In this document: in pieces, positions 1 to 12,054 of the stretch
How positions within the stretch are numbered: the stretch's first letter is position 1
Layout of the letters: every line of letters starts with the position of its first letter
Source of the DNA: Blattamonas nauphoetae
Lineage: Eukaryota > Preaxostyla > Oxymonadida
Direction: 5' to 3'
NCBI GenBank assembly: GCA_033064195.1
Contig: JARBJD010000034.1
Location: forward strand, 328,636 to 392,635
DNA length: 64,000 nt
Notes under the pieces: model-generated
The model's input: the letters and a program-made list of their open reading frames with translations, nothing else
The model's database searches: none
Told to the model about the DNA's origin: nothing
Program-made: the position numbers and the translations under genes

Positions 1-2
1 TC

Positions 3-1193
3 CCTCCCCTCGAAGACTATTTCATCAAACCAAAGCAAGCTGATTCACCTGCAAAACCTAAAAAGGCTGTTGCGAAGGCAGTTCGAAAAAAATCAGCCTC
101 TCCACGCCCAACATCAGCTCCTCGACAGTCGTCCGCCCCTCGACCAAGTTCAGCTGCTCATGCACACAAACAGGCTCCACCGAAGAGTGCAGAGAGAAAG
201 CCACTCTCAGCCAGGCGTGTCACTCCCAAAGTCGCCGATCGACCAAAAACCGGCTCACCTCTGTCCGATCGCCCCAAAAGCACCGACAAACAGAAAATGC
301 AGAAATTGGAAGACCAGTTTGGGGAGCTGCAGGGAATGCTTCAACGAGCAGCCTCGCCAGCTCCGTCTCAGCAACGCTCAGCCCGACCGAGGACACCGAC
401 AGGTGCGTCACCAAAACAGTCGAAAGAGACGAAATCAACAACACCGTCAAAACAGGTTTCGGAGCAGTTGGGAGTGGGAGTGTCGACGATGGTGTTGAGT
501 GACATTGACAGACAGTTTGAGGAAGAGGAGAGACACCTCCAAGCGGAAGAGAAGCAGCAGCGACGAGAGGCACAGGCAGGCGACAAACCGTGGCTGACGA
601 GAGGGAAGTCGAAAGAGGAGAAAGTGCTGGAAGAAGAGAAGCGGAGGATCGAGCAAGAGATGAAGGACGATGAGGAGGCCGAGCGGCGGAAGGTGGTGAA
701 GGAGGCGCAGATGAGGGAGAGGGAGAAGCGAGACGCGGAGAGGAAGGCGTTCCAAAAGCTGATTGCGAAGAAGAAGAAGAAACAGAATCGGAGTCACTCG
801 GTCAGCGACGAGGAAGATGTTGTGATTCTCGTCGCCCCAAATCGAAAACCAGTCCAGACGACAGAAGCTGTGGAGCAGAAGAAGGAGGAAGTGAGCATTG
901 ATGTGGAAGTGCTGGTCTCATCCAAATCGCCACAAAGCCCATCCTCAGCAAAGAAAGCACCAGCTCGTTCGTCTTCAGCCACGCCACAGCCAACACGACA
1001 GCCCAGTCCCTCCCCGCCCGCTCAGGCTACTCCAAAGAAGGCCGCAGCTGCTTCGAAGGAGGGCAGCCCACAAGCAACACACACGCCTCCGAAAATTGGG
1101 TCGTCGAAAGGGAAGGTCGAGCGGGAGAAAGAGAAGCGGAGCGAAGACGTGCAAACGTCGTCGCCGTTCGCCAATGTGGAGCGAGGAGGGTGA
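3..1193 (+). CDS. 5'-partial coiled-coil, Pro/Ser/Lys-rich protein
   Basis: The frame is open from the first bases of the window to a TGA at 1191-1193, so the true start lies upstream; the first internal Met is at 297. The visible ~396 residues fall into three parts. The first is basic and Pro/Ser/Ala-rich. The middle is strongly charged (about 480-790), with runs of E, K, R and Q and few helix breakers, ending in a poly-Lys patch, as expected for a long single helix or coiled coil. The tail is rich in S, P, A and K. No catalytic motif is visible. Such composition is common in cytoskeleton-associated proteins, but that is only inference. It appears to be the least damaged ordinary host gene here, with no inserted element. 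A translated search extended upstream would decide its identity. Confidence 0.6.
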   Translation, partial: PPLEDYFIKPKQADSPAKPKKAVAKAVRKKSASPRPTSAPRQSSAPRPSSAAHAHKQAPPKSAERKPLSARRVTPKVADRPKTGSPLSDRPKSTDKQKMQKLEDQFGELQGMLQRAASPAPSQQRSARPRTPTGASPKQSKETKSTTPSKQVSEQLGVGVSTMVLSDIDRQFEEEERHLQAEEKQQRREAQAGDKPWLTRGKSKEEKVLEEEKRRIEQEMKDDEEAERRKVVKEAQMREREKRDAERKAFQKLIAKKKKKQNRSHSVSDEEDVVILVAPNRKPVQTTEAVEQKKEEVSIDVEVLVSSKSPQSPSSAKKAPARSSSATPQPTRQPSPSPPAQATPKKAAAASKEGSPQATHTPPKIGSSKGKVEREKEKRSEDVQTSSPFANVERGG

Positions 1194-1614
1194 TAACTCA
1201 TCCAACTGTAAACGACCAGATAATGGCAATTTTGGTTCATCTGTGTTCAATCAATCATGACAGGCATCCTTTCGATCTACGGATTCTTTCTCAAACAATA
1301 CAAATGCGATCAATCAACGTGAGCTCACGTAAAACACAACCACCTCGTCGCTCGACCCCCTTTCTCCCCTCCAAATTAACACAGCAACAATTCAATCCAC
1401 TACTCCATTCTTTTTGATCTTTTTAATACCATAGAAGCCGCTATGTTGTCAAATTGAACGCCTCCAATACAGTTGGCCTGAGTGTTGAGTTTTTTGTGAC
1501 TTTTTTGATCAAGTCCCATATTTGAGTCGATGACTTTTTATCAAGTTTTCAGAAAAAGAGAGAACAGAAAAAGTTAAGATTTTGTGAGAGAGTGTAATGA
1601 AGGATGAGTGTTTA
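1194..1614. other. Intergenic stretch between coiled-coil gene and pogo transposase
   Basis: No supportable gene. It holds the 3' flank of the preceding gene and the 3' flank of the transposase on the other strand. I looked here for the second terminal repeat of the pogo-type element, matching the iterons at 3375-3455, and did not find it. Confidence 0.4.
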
Positions 1615-3183
1615 TTAGAAAGGGGCCTCGTGGTTCTGGAGACCGAATTTCTTTCCTTTTTGACTTGCTTTCGTCTCACTCTGTCTTGAATGCAACGCTT
1701 TGTTGTCGGCTCGAATGTTCTCTTTGATCACCTCAAAGCGTGAGTGAGAGACAATGCTTTCTGGTTCATGTTTTTCGTAACCCACCTCCAAACCAGCTCG
1801 ACGAAATGCACCTCGGATATTCTCCCCAGTAGTAGCTGTTTGATAGGCACTGAGAAATTGTTGTAAACAACGACCAATCGAGGATGAACTATCATCGAAC
1901 TTCAATCGGGAGAGTTGTCTCTTCAAAATCCCGAATGTCACGCAGTCGAGAGGTTGGAGGTAGTGCGTGACATTCGGGGGGAGAGTGAAGAGAGCGATTC
2001 CGGCATTCGTGAGTGTGAGCTCGGCAGCTTCCCCCAGATGGACGCTTGAGTTGTCGACCAAGAGTAGAGCAGGTGCCTTCGGCTTTCCCAACACTCTTCT
2101 TTGTTCCGCCACATAGTCGAGTAGCACATTCTCGAGCCAACTGTCAAATTTGTCTTGCGTGAACCCTCCTTTTTCATTTTCTTCCACAACAATCTGATCA
2201 TCATCCATGATTCCCATCCTCTCGAGATCGTTCTCGTCCATTGGTGCTCGCAGGACGCAGTGTAGAGGGAGCGACTTCCCGTGAAGTGAGATAGCAGCCA
2301 TTGCTGAGAAACGTGGTACGGTGTGTGGAACGGGATAGTGGAGTTTTTTTCCAGAAAGCTCAACGGCACCAATCACCCAGTGACCAACAGAATCTTGCTT
2401 TGGTTGATAGCCAACCTCATCCGCGTTGACCACCAGGAGTGGGTGCACTTTTTTCAACAAGGTTTGGATTTGTGTCATATAGTGATCGATATCAGAAATC
2501 TTTACAGCTGTTCGAGACTCTGCCATTGGTTCGTTGGAATGGAAGCAAATTTGTTTTGAATTCATCCTTACAAAGTCATACGGAAACGATCGGTTGATGT
2601 CCAACCGACCTGTCTTTTCGGACGCCCAGTCAAGAATTTGCGATGAAATCCATGGTTTCCCGTTCAAACTGTCTTCTCGAATCAAACGAATCAATTCCTG
2701 TTTTAGATCTCGCGTCAGGATGCTATTTTTTTTCTCATCGACTTTGACGTAGGTAGTTCCACCTCTGATATTGGAGACCTGGGTAGGTGCGCATCCAACA
2801 ATTTCAGCTATGACATGTCGTGGTATTGTCCCACAGTTGAGTGTCTTTTCAAGTTCGAGCAGCTTCCGAATTCCATCGGAATTGGTCGTCCAACTCAGTT
2901 GAAGGATTTGGTTTGCGAGGGTGTACGAATCATTTTCAGGGAAAGAAAGCATCAATTTCGAAAGTAGGTCGAAATGAGATAAACGAGATAGATGGAGGTC
3001 TGGAACTTTCTTCATCTTACAGAGAAAAAACGATTTTTCGAATGACCTCCTGACACGAACTGTAACGAAAAACTCAACATTCATACCAACTGTACCGAAG
3101 GCCAACACACTCCATAACCCTTGGTCTTTGTCACCGTAGTCGGGTATATTAGCATTATCATGGATCACAACAAGAATTTCCAA
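1615..3183 (-). CDS. pogo/Tigger-type DDE transposase
   Basis: Tc1/mariner-superfamily transposase of the pogo/Tigger type (DDE_1 fold), which cuts and pastes DNA at TA sites. Counting residues from 3183, the catalytic aspartates sit in VVNADEVGY (D255), LLLVDNSSVH (D377) and the family signature LPPNVTHYLQPLD (D413). The D-DN-LPP..TH.LQPLD order is diagnostic. A helix-turn-helix-like region lies around residues 100-200. The frame is open up to about 3240 but the first ATG is at 3084 (MNVEFF), so the N-terminus is uncertain; an intron may join a further exon. The tail is basic. No stop or frameshift interrupts the core, so the copy may be young. It is inserted in a decayed surface-protein gene on the same strand. 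It differs clearly in sequence from the pogo-type protein at 12.8 kb. Confidence 0.85.
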   Translation of the reverse strand: MEILVVIHDNANIPDYGDKDQGLWSVLAFGTVGMNVEFFVTVRVRRSFEKSFFLCKMKKVPDLHLSRLSHFDLLSKLMLSFPENDSYTLANQILQLSWTTNSDGIRKLLELEKTLNCGTIPRHVIAEIVGCAPTQVSNIRGGTTYVKVDEKKNSILTRDLKQELIRLIREDSLNGKPWISSQILDWASEKTGRLDINRSFPYDFVRMNSKQICFHSNEPMAESRTAVKISDIDHYMTQIQTLLKKVHPLLVVNADEVGYQPKQDSVGHWVIGAVELSGKKLHYPVPHTVPRFSAMAAISLHGKSLPLHCVLRAPMDENDLERMGIMDDDQIVVEENEKGGFTQDKFDSWLENVLLDYVAEQRRVLGKPKAPALLLVDNSSVHLGEAAELTLTNAGIALFTLPPNVTHYLQPLDCVTFGILKRQLSRLKFDDSSSSIGRCLQQFLSAYQTATTGENIRGAFRRAGLEVGYEKHEPESIVSHSRFEVIKENIRADNKALHSRQSETKASQKGKKFGLQNHEAPF

Positions 3184-3374
3184 GATTTCATCCAGTGCAG
3201 TATCATTAAACAGTAATTCACGACAGTTACTTTTTTGGAATCACCTTGCAAAATTAATCAACTTTTTTCAATCGATTTGTGATATTGAAAGATGTTTGAG
3301 AGTAAATCAGTCCATATTGAAGTTTTCTGAGACAACAATCAGCCATAAATGCAAACAGAAACAACAAAAGTTTA

Positions 3375-3455
3375 GATCTGCGTGTATCCATTTGGATCTG
3401 CGCGTATCCAAATTTTTAGATCTGCGCGTAGCGAAAATCGGATCTGCGCCTATAC
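3375..3455. repeat. Iteron-bearing right end of the pogo-type element
   Basis: Four spaced, slightly different copies of a unit like GGATCTGCGCGTATCC lie within about 80 bp, ending at TATA just before host-like sequence resumes. Position and spacing fit subterminal transposase-binding sites. No matching inverted copy was found left of 1615, so the left end is lost, diverged or unrecognised. Confidence 0.55.
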
Positions 3456-3848
3456 TTAATCCATTCTGACGGATTGAGAGCGGAGATGGTGAAGGGGAGG
3501 GAGGGCGCTTCGGCGTTCGATTTGGATGGATCGTGCTCAAACACTTCCAACTTCAGTCCGCATGGAATCATCATCGTTCCAACAACATTCACCGAATACT
3601 GTTTCAGTTTCTTGTCCAACTTGCTGGTTGATTCATTCGCCACAAGAGTGGGGACGAAGAGAGGAGCCGCCAAGATCTCACCGTCTTTGGTGACAGTGCA
3701 TCCATCTGCAACGATCCAATGGTGTGACGTGGAGTGGCCGTCCCCTCCTCCGATCCCATTGATCAACACCGTTCCATTCGAGCATTTCACGTTTCGGCGG
3801 AGAGAAGGCCATTCCACGTTGGAAGGTGAATTCAGATTGAAGATGCAG
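3456..3848 (-). pseudogene. Fragment of a surface beta-helix-family gene
   Basis: The minus strand is open for about 130 codons. It contains IPCGLKLEVFEHDPSKSN and a VADGCTV segment, which I recognise from the non-helix domains of the large repetitive surface proteins expected in this organism type. It has no start, no signal peptide and no continuation. It is cut on one side by the pogo-type element (about 3455) and on the other by a dispersed repeat (3849). A related fragment lies at 5.07-5.25 kb on the same strand. I infer one decayed gene broken up by insertions; family assignment is from memory. Confidence 0.5.
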
Positions 3849-4596
3849 CCAGTCATTTACACAAACCAGTGCTCATCAACAGATTGAGTGAGTCCCTGGG
3901 TTCGTGAAACACGGTCCATGGGTTGGCCGATCAACAAATACAATAAAATATGTTTTATCTGTTGAAAGAAATAAATCCCGACCCGAGAGGTTAATCATCG
4001 AGCCGGTTCCGCCCAAGTGGGGGCGGCTGATGAGCAAAAAGTGGGATCTACCCATAACTCCAGAAAAGCCCCAACGGGGATGAAAAACTGGAGAAAACGA
4101 GAAGTCAGAATGACTAATGAAGTGAAAACCACCAAAAGGTTACAATTGTAAAACGCCGCAGTGCTAAAGACATACCGATGTCCTCTTTCAACTGCTGTGT
4201 GACAGAGAAAGAGGTTGATGAGCACTGGTTTGTGTAAAGGATGTCGCAAGCTCCATCCGACACATATCCAGGGCTCATCAACAGATTGAGGATTGAAAAG
4301 GACTAAAATCAAGTGGAAAAGTGATAATGAGAACAATTAAAAGAAGAGAACTTCCACGACTCTACCCACTTGCTCCCCTTTTACATCAACAACGGCCGTG
4401 CTTCCTCCAAAGCTGGCACCAGCAGTTGGCGAGCGAGGAGTCTTATCGGACGATTAGGACTGGAGCGGAGTAGTAGTCATCAACGGATGTTGACCATCCG
4501 ACATGTGCTTGAAGCACATTCAGCGAGCTCGACTCACTACCGGAGAGTGAGGACAATCACTGAGGGTTCCCCATTGGAGATGGGGAACAGGTGAGG
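3849..4596 (-). repeat. Dispersed repeat, copy A
   Basis: The same sequence recurs, inverted, at 12055-12175 joined to 29265-29831 and 30707-30731 (copy B), and in part at 7146-7246. The outer end begins TTTACACAAACCAGTGCTC, and the same motif occurs internally in opposite orientation (about 4204-4228). An open frame of about 110 codons is conserved between copies A and B (residues like HPLHKPVLINLFLCHTAV). I recognise no protein family in it, and the conservation may reflect only recent common origin. Confidence 0.7.
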
Positions 4597-4985
4597 AGAC
4601 AACTCGACTCACAACGCGTCCAGGTGAGGAGACAACTCGACTCACAACGCGTCCAGGTGAGGAGACAACTCGACTCACAACGCGTCCAGGTGAGGAGACA
4701 ACTCGACTCACAACGCGTCCAGGTGAGGAGCAACTCGACTCACAACGCGTCCAGGTGAGGAGACAACTCGACTCACAACGCGTCCAGGTGAGGAGACAAC
4801 TCGACTCACAACGCGTCCAGGTGAGGAGACAACTCGACTCACAACGCGTCCAGGTGAGGAGACAACTCGACTCACAACGCGTCCAGGTGAGGAGACAACT
4901 CGACTCACAACGCGTCCAGGTGAGGAGACAACTCGACTCACAACGCGTCCAGGTGAGGAGCAACTCGACTCACAACACGTCCAGA
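4588..4985. repeat. 33-bp minisatellite, about 12 units
   Basis: A head-to-tail array of a 33-bp unit containing GGTGAGGAGACAACTCGACT followed by CACAACGCGTCCA. Units are nearly identical; two lack three bases. Because 33 is divisible by 3 and the unit has no stops, long frames open on both strands; these are array shadows, not genes. Copy B of the flanking repeat has only about two diverged units at the same place (around 12010-12070), so the array expanded in copy A. Confidence 0.9.
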
Positions 4986-5068
4986 TGAGGAAAGGAATCC
5001 ACCACTTCATTTTCTCCTTCACTGATTGTGCTGCTTGATCCACTGAATTCTTGCTATTGTCGTTTCGT

Positions 5069-5251
5069 TCAGTCCAATCTTAACGTCCAAGACACAGGCA
5101 CTTTCATTTCGATCTGAGTCTCGTTGAACGATTTTGTTGAGTTGACAGAAAGTGGAGTCCGAACTATCTCTCCTACAGTCCCATCTTTCTTCGTCTCAAA
5201 CATTTCCAGGATCAATGAGAAAGGAATCAGATTCATTCCATCCATCATCAA
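5069..5251 (-). pseudogene. Second fragment of a surface-protein-family gene
   Basis: A short minus-strand frame with LIPFSLILEMFETKKDG and a following VPVSWTL stretch. It resembles the LIPCxLxLEVFE domain seen at 3.5 kb, so the two fragments look like successive domains of the same decayed gene, this one nearer the N-terminus. There is no start, no end and no nearby recognisable continuation. Confidence 0.35.
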
Positions 5252-5259
5252 ATCGACTG

Positions 5260-7145
5260 CTCATGTTGTCTTGTTCAGTGTGCTCGTCGATGATGAAGAG
5301 AGGCTGGGATGAAGAACGTGGCATTCGCCTTCGCATCCTTCCCACTCAATACACAACCGTCGTGTGACAGCCACAGATGAGGATGGTCTGCTTTCCCATC
5401 TCCCCCATTCAGACTCCCAATGTCGATCTAGTTCATTCCGACGTATACAGTCCTCGTACATATCCCGCTCAATATCAACGGATGTCTGGTGAGTGGATGT
5501 CACCTATCCCACTCCAATGTGATAGTCTCATCTCCTCCAGTCCATCTATCTGTCGTCCATGAGCGTGTTTGTTGTACTGAGGAGGAGGATCCCATGTGGT
5601 TCTTCATCGTCATCTCGAACCGAGACTGGTCGTGTGAAGAAGGTACGACATGATAGTCTTTGCGATGACAGCCTGTCCGTTCACACTAGTCGTCTAGTTC
5701 TGTCAGTTGAACAGCACCTGTACGCTAATTCGTGAAATCGAGATAGTGAGCTGTCAATGTTGGTGACTATTGGTAGTGTGTTCGAGTGAGGAGTAGCTCT
5801 CTACAACCGAGTGTGAGAATCCATTCGTGACAATCGAAGCGATGAAATGTCAATGAAACGGCAGTGAACGATATGAGTGTGGTGTGGTTGGTGTCACTCA
5901 TTGATGATGTGATTCCGACTCACGGGATGCCCTGCGACCCACGAATGAAAAACGGTCAGGAATGAAGAGTTTAGTCTTGACATCGTGAGTTGGAATTCGG
6001 ACTTAGAGAGAGAAGGCAGATACTCTGCGGGATCTGTCCGATGAGGAGCAGATGAGATGAAAGAAGAAAAGCTGCATCATGATCTTTCATAGAAGTTGTG
6101 ACGCTCTCGAAGCTCAAGAGAGGACTCGGATATGGTTGTAACTTCCTGACTTGGAGAGTGTTCTCTCCTTTTCTTCGAGAACGTACTCGAGGTCATGACA
6201 AGTTCTGAGCACGGAGGAAAAGAGAGTGACGCTCTGTGGAATCCAACTTGACGAACAGCGTTCGTGATATTCGTCAGAAGCATTGGGTAGGTTCATCGTC
6301 TAATGTCGTTGACGGATTCACAGATTGCGAGTGGCGCAGGTTGTCCACTGATCTTGCATCATTACCATGACTCTCTTGAGGTAACGAAGATGGCACTGAG
6401 TGTGATTTGTACGTGCTTCCCCGCATGGTGAAACAGAGATTGGACACACAAAGCGTTGACTCGTTTGTCTGCTTCGTTAGGACTTCATCTCTTCTTTCTT
6501 TGATTGATTTGATTGACTGTGACTCGGAAAGTGTTCACCATCCTTTCTTGATGAAATCATCGATGTCAAATGGGTATTGTCAGCGGTGAAGAGTTTGAAT
6601 CAATGATCAGTTTCGTCGGTAACAAACGTGTCGCGCCAATAAGCTTTGTGATTGTCGACAATGATTCCTTTCATACAGTGTCATCCAGAACGAATCAGCT
6701 ACATTGCAAGATAAGAAAATTCATCCGTGTAGAGCTTGTCGTACGCATTCTCGATTGTGTCCCAATTCTAATTGTTCATGTACGACATCATTTCCTCGTC
6801 GTGCCTGAACATGTTGAGTCAAATCTTGTGACAGGCGGATATCATCAGATATGAGAATAAGTATCTCAGGTTCTTGACGTCTTTGTCGGACGAGTGGAAG
6901 TGCGTTGAAGCTGTTTGGAGCGAGCATCTGTTTCTCGCTCCTCATCAAAAATGACCTCCATTCGAATAGCTGTCACGAATTCGCGGAGGTTCTCACCACA
7001 GGCCGGGAAGTGGGAGACACGAAACTTCTTCATTGAGAGTATCGAGACACTCTTGACACTTCCGATGCCAGTTCGTCCGACAAAATACTGATGCCGTTTT
7101 ACCCTAGCACGTTCTTCTATGCATCGAATGCTTTCAGTTCCACAG
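5260..7145. other. Decayed sequence, no supportable gene
   Basis: Only short frames on both strands, with no recognisable domain, terminal repeats or tandem array. It may continue the broken surface-family gene. I see nothing firmer. Confidence 0.4.
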
Positions 7146-7246
7146 GATGTCGCAAGCTCCATCCGACACATAACCAGGGCTCATCAACAGGTTGAGTGAG
7201 TGAGTCCCTGGGTTCGTGAATGACGGTCCATGGGTTGGCCGATCTG
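7146..7246 (+). repeat. Fragment of the dispersed repeat
   Basis: About 100 bp matching the segment of copies A and B that runs from the GGATGTCGCAAGCTCC motif to the CCATGGGTTGGCCGATC motif. The internal ORF-bearing part is missing, so this is an internally deleted copy or a simpler ancestral form. Confidence 0.65.
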
Positions 7247-7249
7247 AAA

Positions 7250-9246
7250 TACCAATCAGAACAAATTGACCTCCTCGTCGATTTTTGACGAACTATCTTT
7301 CTTTGATCACCGCTTATTTCATACTGATCAAACAGAAATACATTTTCTTCACTCGATCGTTCTCTTCAATTTCGAAACAAAAGGATCGCACAAGTAGCTC
7401 CCGATGGCATAATCACTTCAGTTCTTTAAACGACCCACTCAAGACAGGGGTATCAAGTGGATTCAATTGAGATCTCTCAATACGAATGATTTTCAAGTCG
7501 ACATGCAAGACCGGGAAATCGAAGAGGATCGATCACTCTTGAAGATCCGTGACCCGACTGGAAAGTTGAACGACGAGGAGGATACAAGCATCGACAATAG
7601 CTACGATCTTGTGAACACTGAAAGCAGCAAAGTGATTCACACGATGCTTCAATACCTCAATATCAAGTTCTTCCGTTTTATCCTCTCCCATGCGAATGAT
7701 CGTGGCAAGGTTGAAAGTTAATACCGAGGATGAGATAATTCGTCTGTCTTACAAGCTTGGAATCTGAACCCGACAATACCCTTGCATTCCTCACGAATCA
7801 TGCTTGCGTCTCAGTACAACCACTGATGGATAATTGTGCAGTAATAACGTTCCTCAGCACTCAAGACAGTGCGAACATCGGAATATTGATTGTTGATCTT
7901 TTTCATAATCGCAACAAGACTCCCCACTGATGATAAAAAAGAGGACGAACAAAAAGCATCTTGGAATTGCATCAGAACGATCACCAGATTCGAAAGTATC
8001 ATGATTAGCATGCGAAGTGATCAACAGATCCAGAAGTGACAAGATTCATCACGATTTTCGTCCAATCACACGACCGCTTATTCGTACCGACCGTGACACT
8101 CATTGGAGTTGGTCTAGCGAACGAGGAGGAGACTTAGTCAATCAAGTGAAGGTCAGACAGTTTATCCACAGAATTTCAATATCATGCGGAGGCTTTTCTG
8201 CTTCTTTGAGAAGCATCACTCCGCTTGCTCCGCTCGGACTAAAATTGGCTGTAAACTGCAAGAAAAGCATTACGACTCAACTCAATAGTATTCTGATATC
8301 CAACATGGTTAAACGTGACAGATTATTACAAGTTAATCTCGGTAGATAAACTCTGCCTCGTTGAAGGATCCAACTATACATATGAAGCTAATGAGGGATA
8401 AAGAAACCTCTGAATTACTAGAATCAGCATTTAGTGACATTAGTTGCGTGTTTCATCCCGTCCAGCAGCGGGGTAAAATGAAACCACGCACCATCCAATA
8501 CCGGAAATAAAGCGAACCAGCACCCGTCACTATCATCCCAAAATCTGTCACCTTTCTGAATACAACCTCAACCTGTTCTCTAGACCTGAAACTATCCGAC
8601 AATACACCTACCGTCATGAAGTTAAGATTCATCAAGAAAGGATCAAGATTTGATCGCGTCTCTGACGACAGTATCACGGCGATCTTGCGCATCTAAGCTC
8701 TGAGCCAAACAACATGTCAGATCTGATCACTTGATCCCATTGCAAGGAAGAAATGGTCTTCCTTTTGGAATACGCCGTTGATGGACCGTTCACTGGACTC
8801 GAGTATCACCAACATCACGCCTGTCTGCATCAGCAACGAAACACAAGAGCATCCTGCTAAGGGAGCAAAAACTCCATAGAAGATCCAACAAGTTGAGATG
8901 GAATGACGTCGAAACGGGGAGATTCAAGAGCATGAGTGTCAACACCTCCTAAACAATCCAGAGCATCACACGTCGGAATCGTCAATCAGTGGGAAGCTGA
9001 TAGGGTGAAGTGATTGACAGACAGAGAGATACAGAGATCCAATCAGAGACAGATTAGGCTCTCCCAACGTATGTGACATGAGGAAATGAACCAACATCTT
9101 GTCGGAGTGGCGTGTCTCGATTGTGCAGATGACTTCTGCAGACACTTCATCCCCCAAGACGTGTCGTGCTTCTCACTCCCCACTCATTCGGTCAAGCAGG
9201 CGAACCAGAACCGATGCTAGGTCAAAGATCATCACCAGTGTCAATA
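7250..9246. other. Decayed sequence, no supportable gene
   Basis: No convincing gene. Around 8427-8490 a segment matches, in inverted orientation, about 45 bp at 31270-31320, with an imperfect hairpin (TGCGTG..TTTCAT against ATGAAACCACGCA). The rest shows only short frames. Confidence 0.4.
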
Positions 9247-10137
9247 CAGGTAGACTAGTTCTGAATTGTATTTTAATTTTTCAGAAATGTATTTTAATAT
9301 TTCAGAAATGAACATAATTGTTCAGAAATGTATTTTAATTGTTCAGAAATGAACATGATAGTTCACAAATGAACAGAGATTTTTCAGAAATGAACAGCGA
9401 TTATTCTGAAATGAACAGTGATTATTCAGAATTGAACGGCCTCTCTCTGTGTTCAGATTTGTGATTCATTCTCGACTTTCAACTCAACATGAGAATATCG
9501 AGGCGATCTCATCGTCGTCATCGGTGATGATCATTGGTTTTCGAAGTGGAATTATCGTGCACTATCCTGGACAATGTCCTTCAGTGTTGGAGTTCAATTT
9601 TTTGTGCTCTTTTCATAAGAAATGATGAAAACCACGAGTAAGACAGAGTAGATGTTGGTTGATTTTTGTCATGGTGGAATTCTTTTTTGCAAAAAACCAG
9701 ATTTTAGCTCCTCGTCTGTCAAAATACCTGTGAACTGAACCCGATTAAAGAAAACTTTGGAACTATGGCCCGGGAGAGTAAGTAGGTCTCTTCTGAGATG
9801 AGAACAACCATATATCTTATATAATTCAAAATCTCTCAGTGCGATTACCTGACGATATTTGACAGTGGTCATTTAAATGGAGTTCCATCCGTTCTTTCAA
9901 CCTCTTGTAAAACGTGTCGTCGAAAAAATATGCATGTAAAAGGACTGTTCATTTACGAACAATCACTGTTCATTTCAGAAAAATCTCTATTCATATATGA
10001 ATAATTCCTGTTCATTTTTGAATAATTAAAATACATTTCTGAACAATTATGTTCATTTCTGAACAATAAAAATGCATTTCTGAACAATTATGTTCATTTC
10101 TGAATAATTAAAATACAATTCAGAACTAGTCTAGCTG
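9247..10137. mobile_element. Tc1/mariner-type MITE with iteron arrays
   Basis: An 891-bp element flanked by TA on both sides (9245-9246 and 10138-10139). Terminal inverted repeats start CAG(G/C)TAGACTAGTTCTG and continue AATTGTATTTTAAT at both ends. Inside each terminus is an array of about six to nine short units like TTCAGAAATGAACA, in opposite orientation at the two ends. The middle has no transposase. TA duplication plus CAG-starting ends fit a non-autonomous Tc1/mariner-type element. Confidence 0.8.
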
Positions 10138-12050
10138 TACTTGCTGGACATTGAAGATTTCATCAAAGAAGAATGGCGAACACTATCCGAGTCACAGTAG
10201 TTCAAAAAATGGATCTAGAAGAGAGAGACGACGTCTAAAAGGAAACTGACTTTCCAACTTCTGCTTGGTATTACCGACATCCGTCAACCTCGTTGGAAGA
10301 AAGCTCAAACCCGTCACATTCGGTGATTTATTATTGACTTTAAACGTGAAGCATCACCCTTCAGAACCAATATCTGGACGGTACAACTCGGGACAACAGT
10401 GATATCGCTTCGGCTGACAACGGACCTCCTCCGGCGTTCAGACATTCACAGGACGCTGTTGCCTGTGCTGTCATGCGACAGACATGTGGTGGAATCATGC
10501 CATGATGGAACGACACCAGTCCCAACAGAATAAAGTGTCGAGGTTCACATCGCCCACCAGCACCTACCACCACATTCCTTTCGCTGCATGACCTTGTCAC
10601 TCCACGAAGACTCCAATCCGATGTCAGCTACAAACCAGTTTGGCACCACCGAAAGGCTTGTCTCAGATTCAAATAGCCCCTCCGCATCGCACTCCCAAGG
10701 ACTCCAGAGGCGGGCAATTGATGACACATGACAAGCTGAGCTCGTGCGATATTTGTTTCAGATCATCTCGAGGATAATACCGTCTCCACTTGCTGAAGTT
10801 CGACACAAGTCTTCTTGTCATTGCCTTCCCATTTGGACTGCGAATCGAAAGGAAGATTCAGTCTCGCCAATTGTTGAATGATTTGGCTCCTGCTTACTCA
10901 TTTGAGGGAATCAATCGAGCATTCCAGAACGCTCGTCAAGGTCTCTTGACTTTAAAACATTCATCCCTCCTGACTTGTTGCATCTTTGACATCCCTCATT
11001 GTGACGATTTGATTGTGAGGGACATACTCCAGTAAACTGTACAGGCGTCTTGGCTGGTCGGTAGTTCACACCATCAGAAGGACTGACTCTGACCAACATC
11101 AGAGTGTCTCTCAATGGGACGGTCGGCAATGCAAATCAAAGTGAACATGAAGAAAGAGTCTCATGACCCACAAATCAGATTGAGTTGCGACAACGAAATC
11201 ATTTATCTACTGATTGGCCGACAAGGACTTGACAACCAATCACGAACCTGTCGCAACGCAAATCATCCCGCATTTTAGGAAATACTTTTGAGCAACAGTT
11301 CTAAACTCACCATCGGAACCGTCAACCTATTATTATTCTTTCAATCGAGGTCGGAAGGTCCTGTCAGAGTTGAGTAGAGCCAGATCAGAAACAAGTTGGA
11401 TTTGGGCGTCTCAAGGAATGAAGAATCTTGTCGAGCTGAAGACAGCACCGTCGGATGTGTTTCCAGAATGGGTATCTCCCACAGCACCAGCACAATTGAT
11501 AGCGGAACGGAAACGGGATCGGCGGAGTTGGGAGGGAATGCGAGATGTTTTATGGACATCTCTGGAGAAAGAGGACCGTATGAATACGGGCATGCTTCGC
11601 ACTTTCTTCAGCATCTTCCTCTCAACCCCCGCCTTCATCGAAGTAGTGAGCAGCAGTGAACCTTCCCTCAAATGACGCCTCGACATCAGTAGCCGCTCCT
11701 TCGATCAGATCAAGTATTGATGACAGAGCAGAAGAACAGACACCAAATTGAACAATCGGTGAGTTTCGTCAGAATGAAAGAGGATGGAGATGTCGGACAT
11801 GAGAAGGGTTCTGCCGATGAGTGATGATGGAAGATCGACATCGACGTCATGTTGTCTGGAGAGAGTTATGGCTCTGAGGGGAGAAGGACGGGTTGACAGG
11901 ACAGACTCGAGTGGACCGAAGAGAAAGAAGTCAGAAGAAACTGCATTCAATGCGAGAAAGTGGAAAGTGACAAGAGAAAAGGCTTTCCTCGAAAGATAGA
12001 CTTGAGGAGAGGGTGCTGGACGTGAGCCGAGTTGTCTCCCACACGCATTT
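10138..12050. other. Decayed sequence, no supportable gene
   Basis: Short frames on both strands between 11.3 and 12.07 kb have some protein-like composition but no start, domain or recognisable family. They may be remnants of a host gene that also carried the dispersed repeat starting at 12055. Confidence 0.4.
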
Positions 12051-12054
12051 AGTG

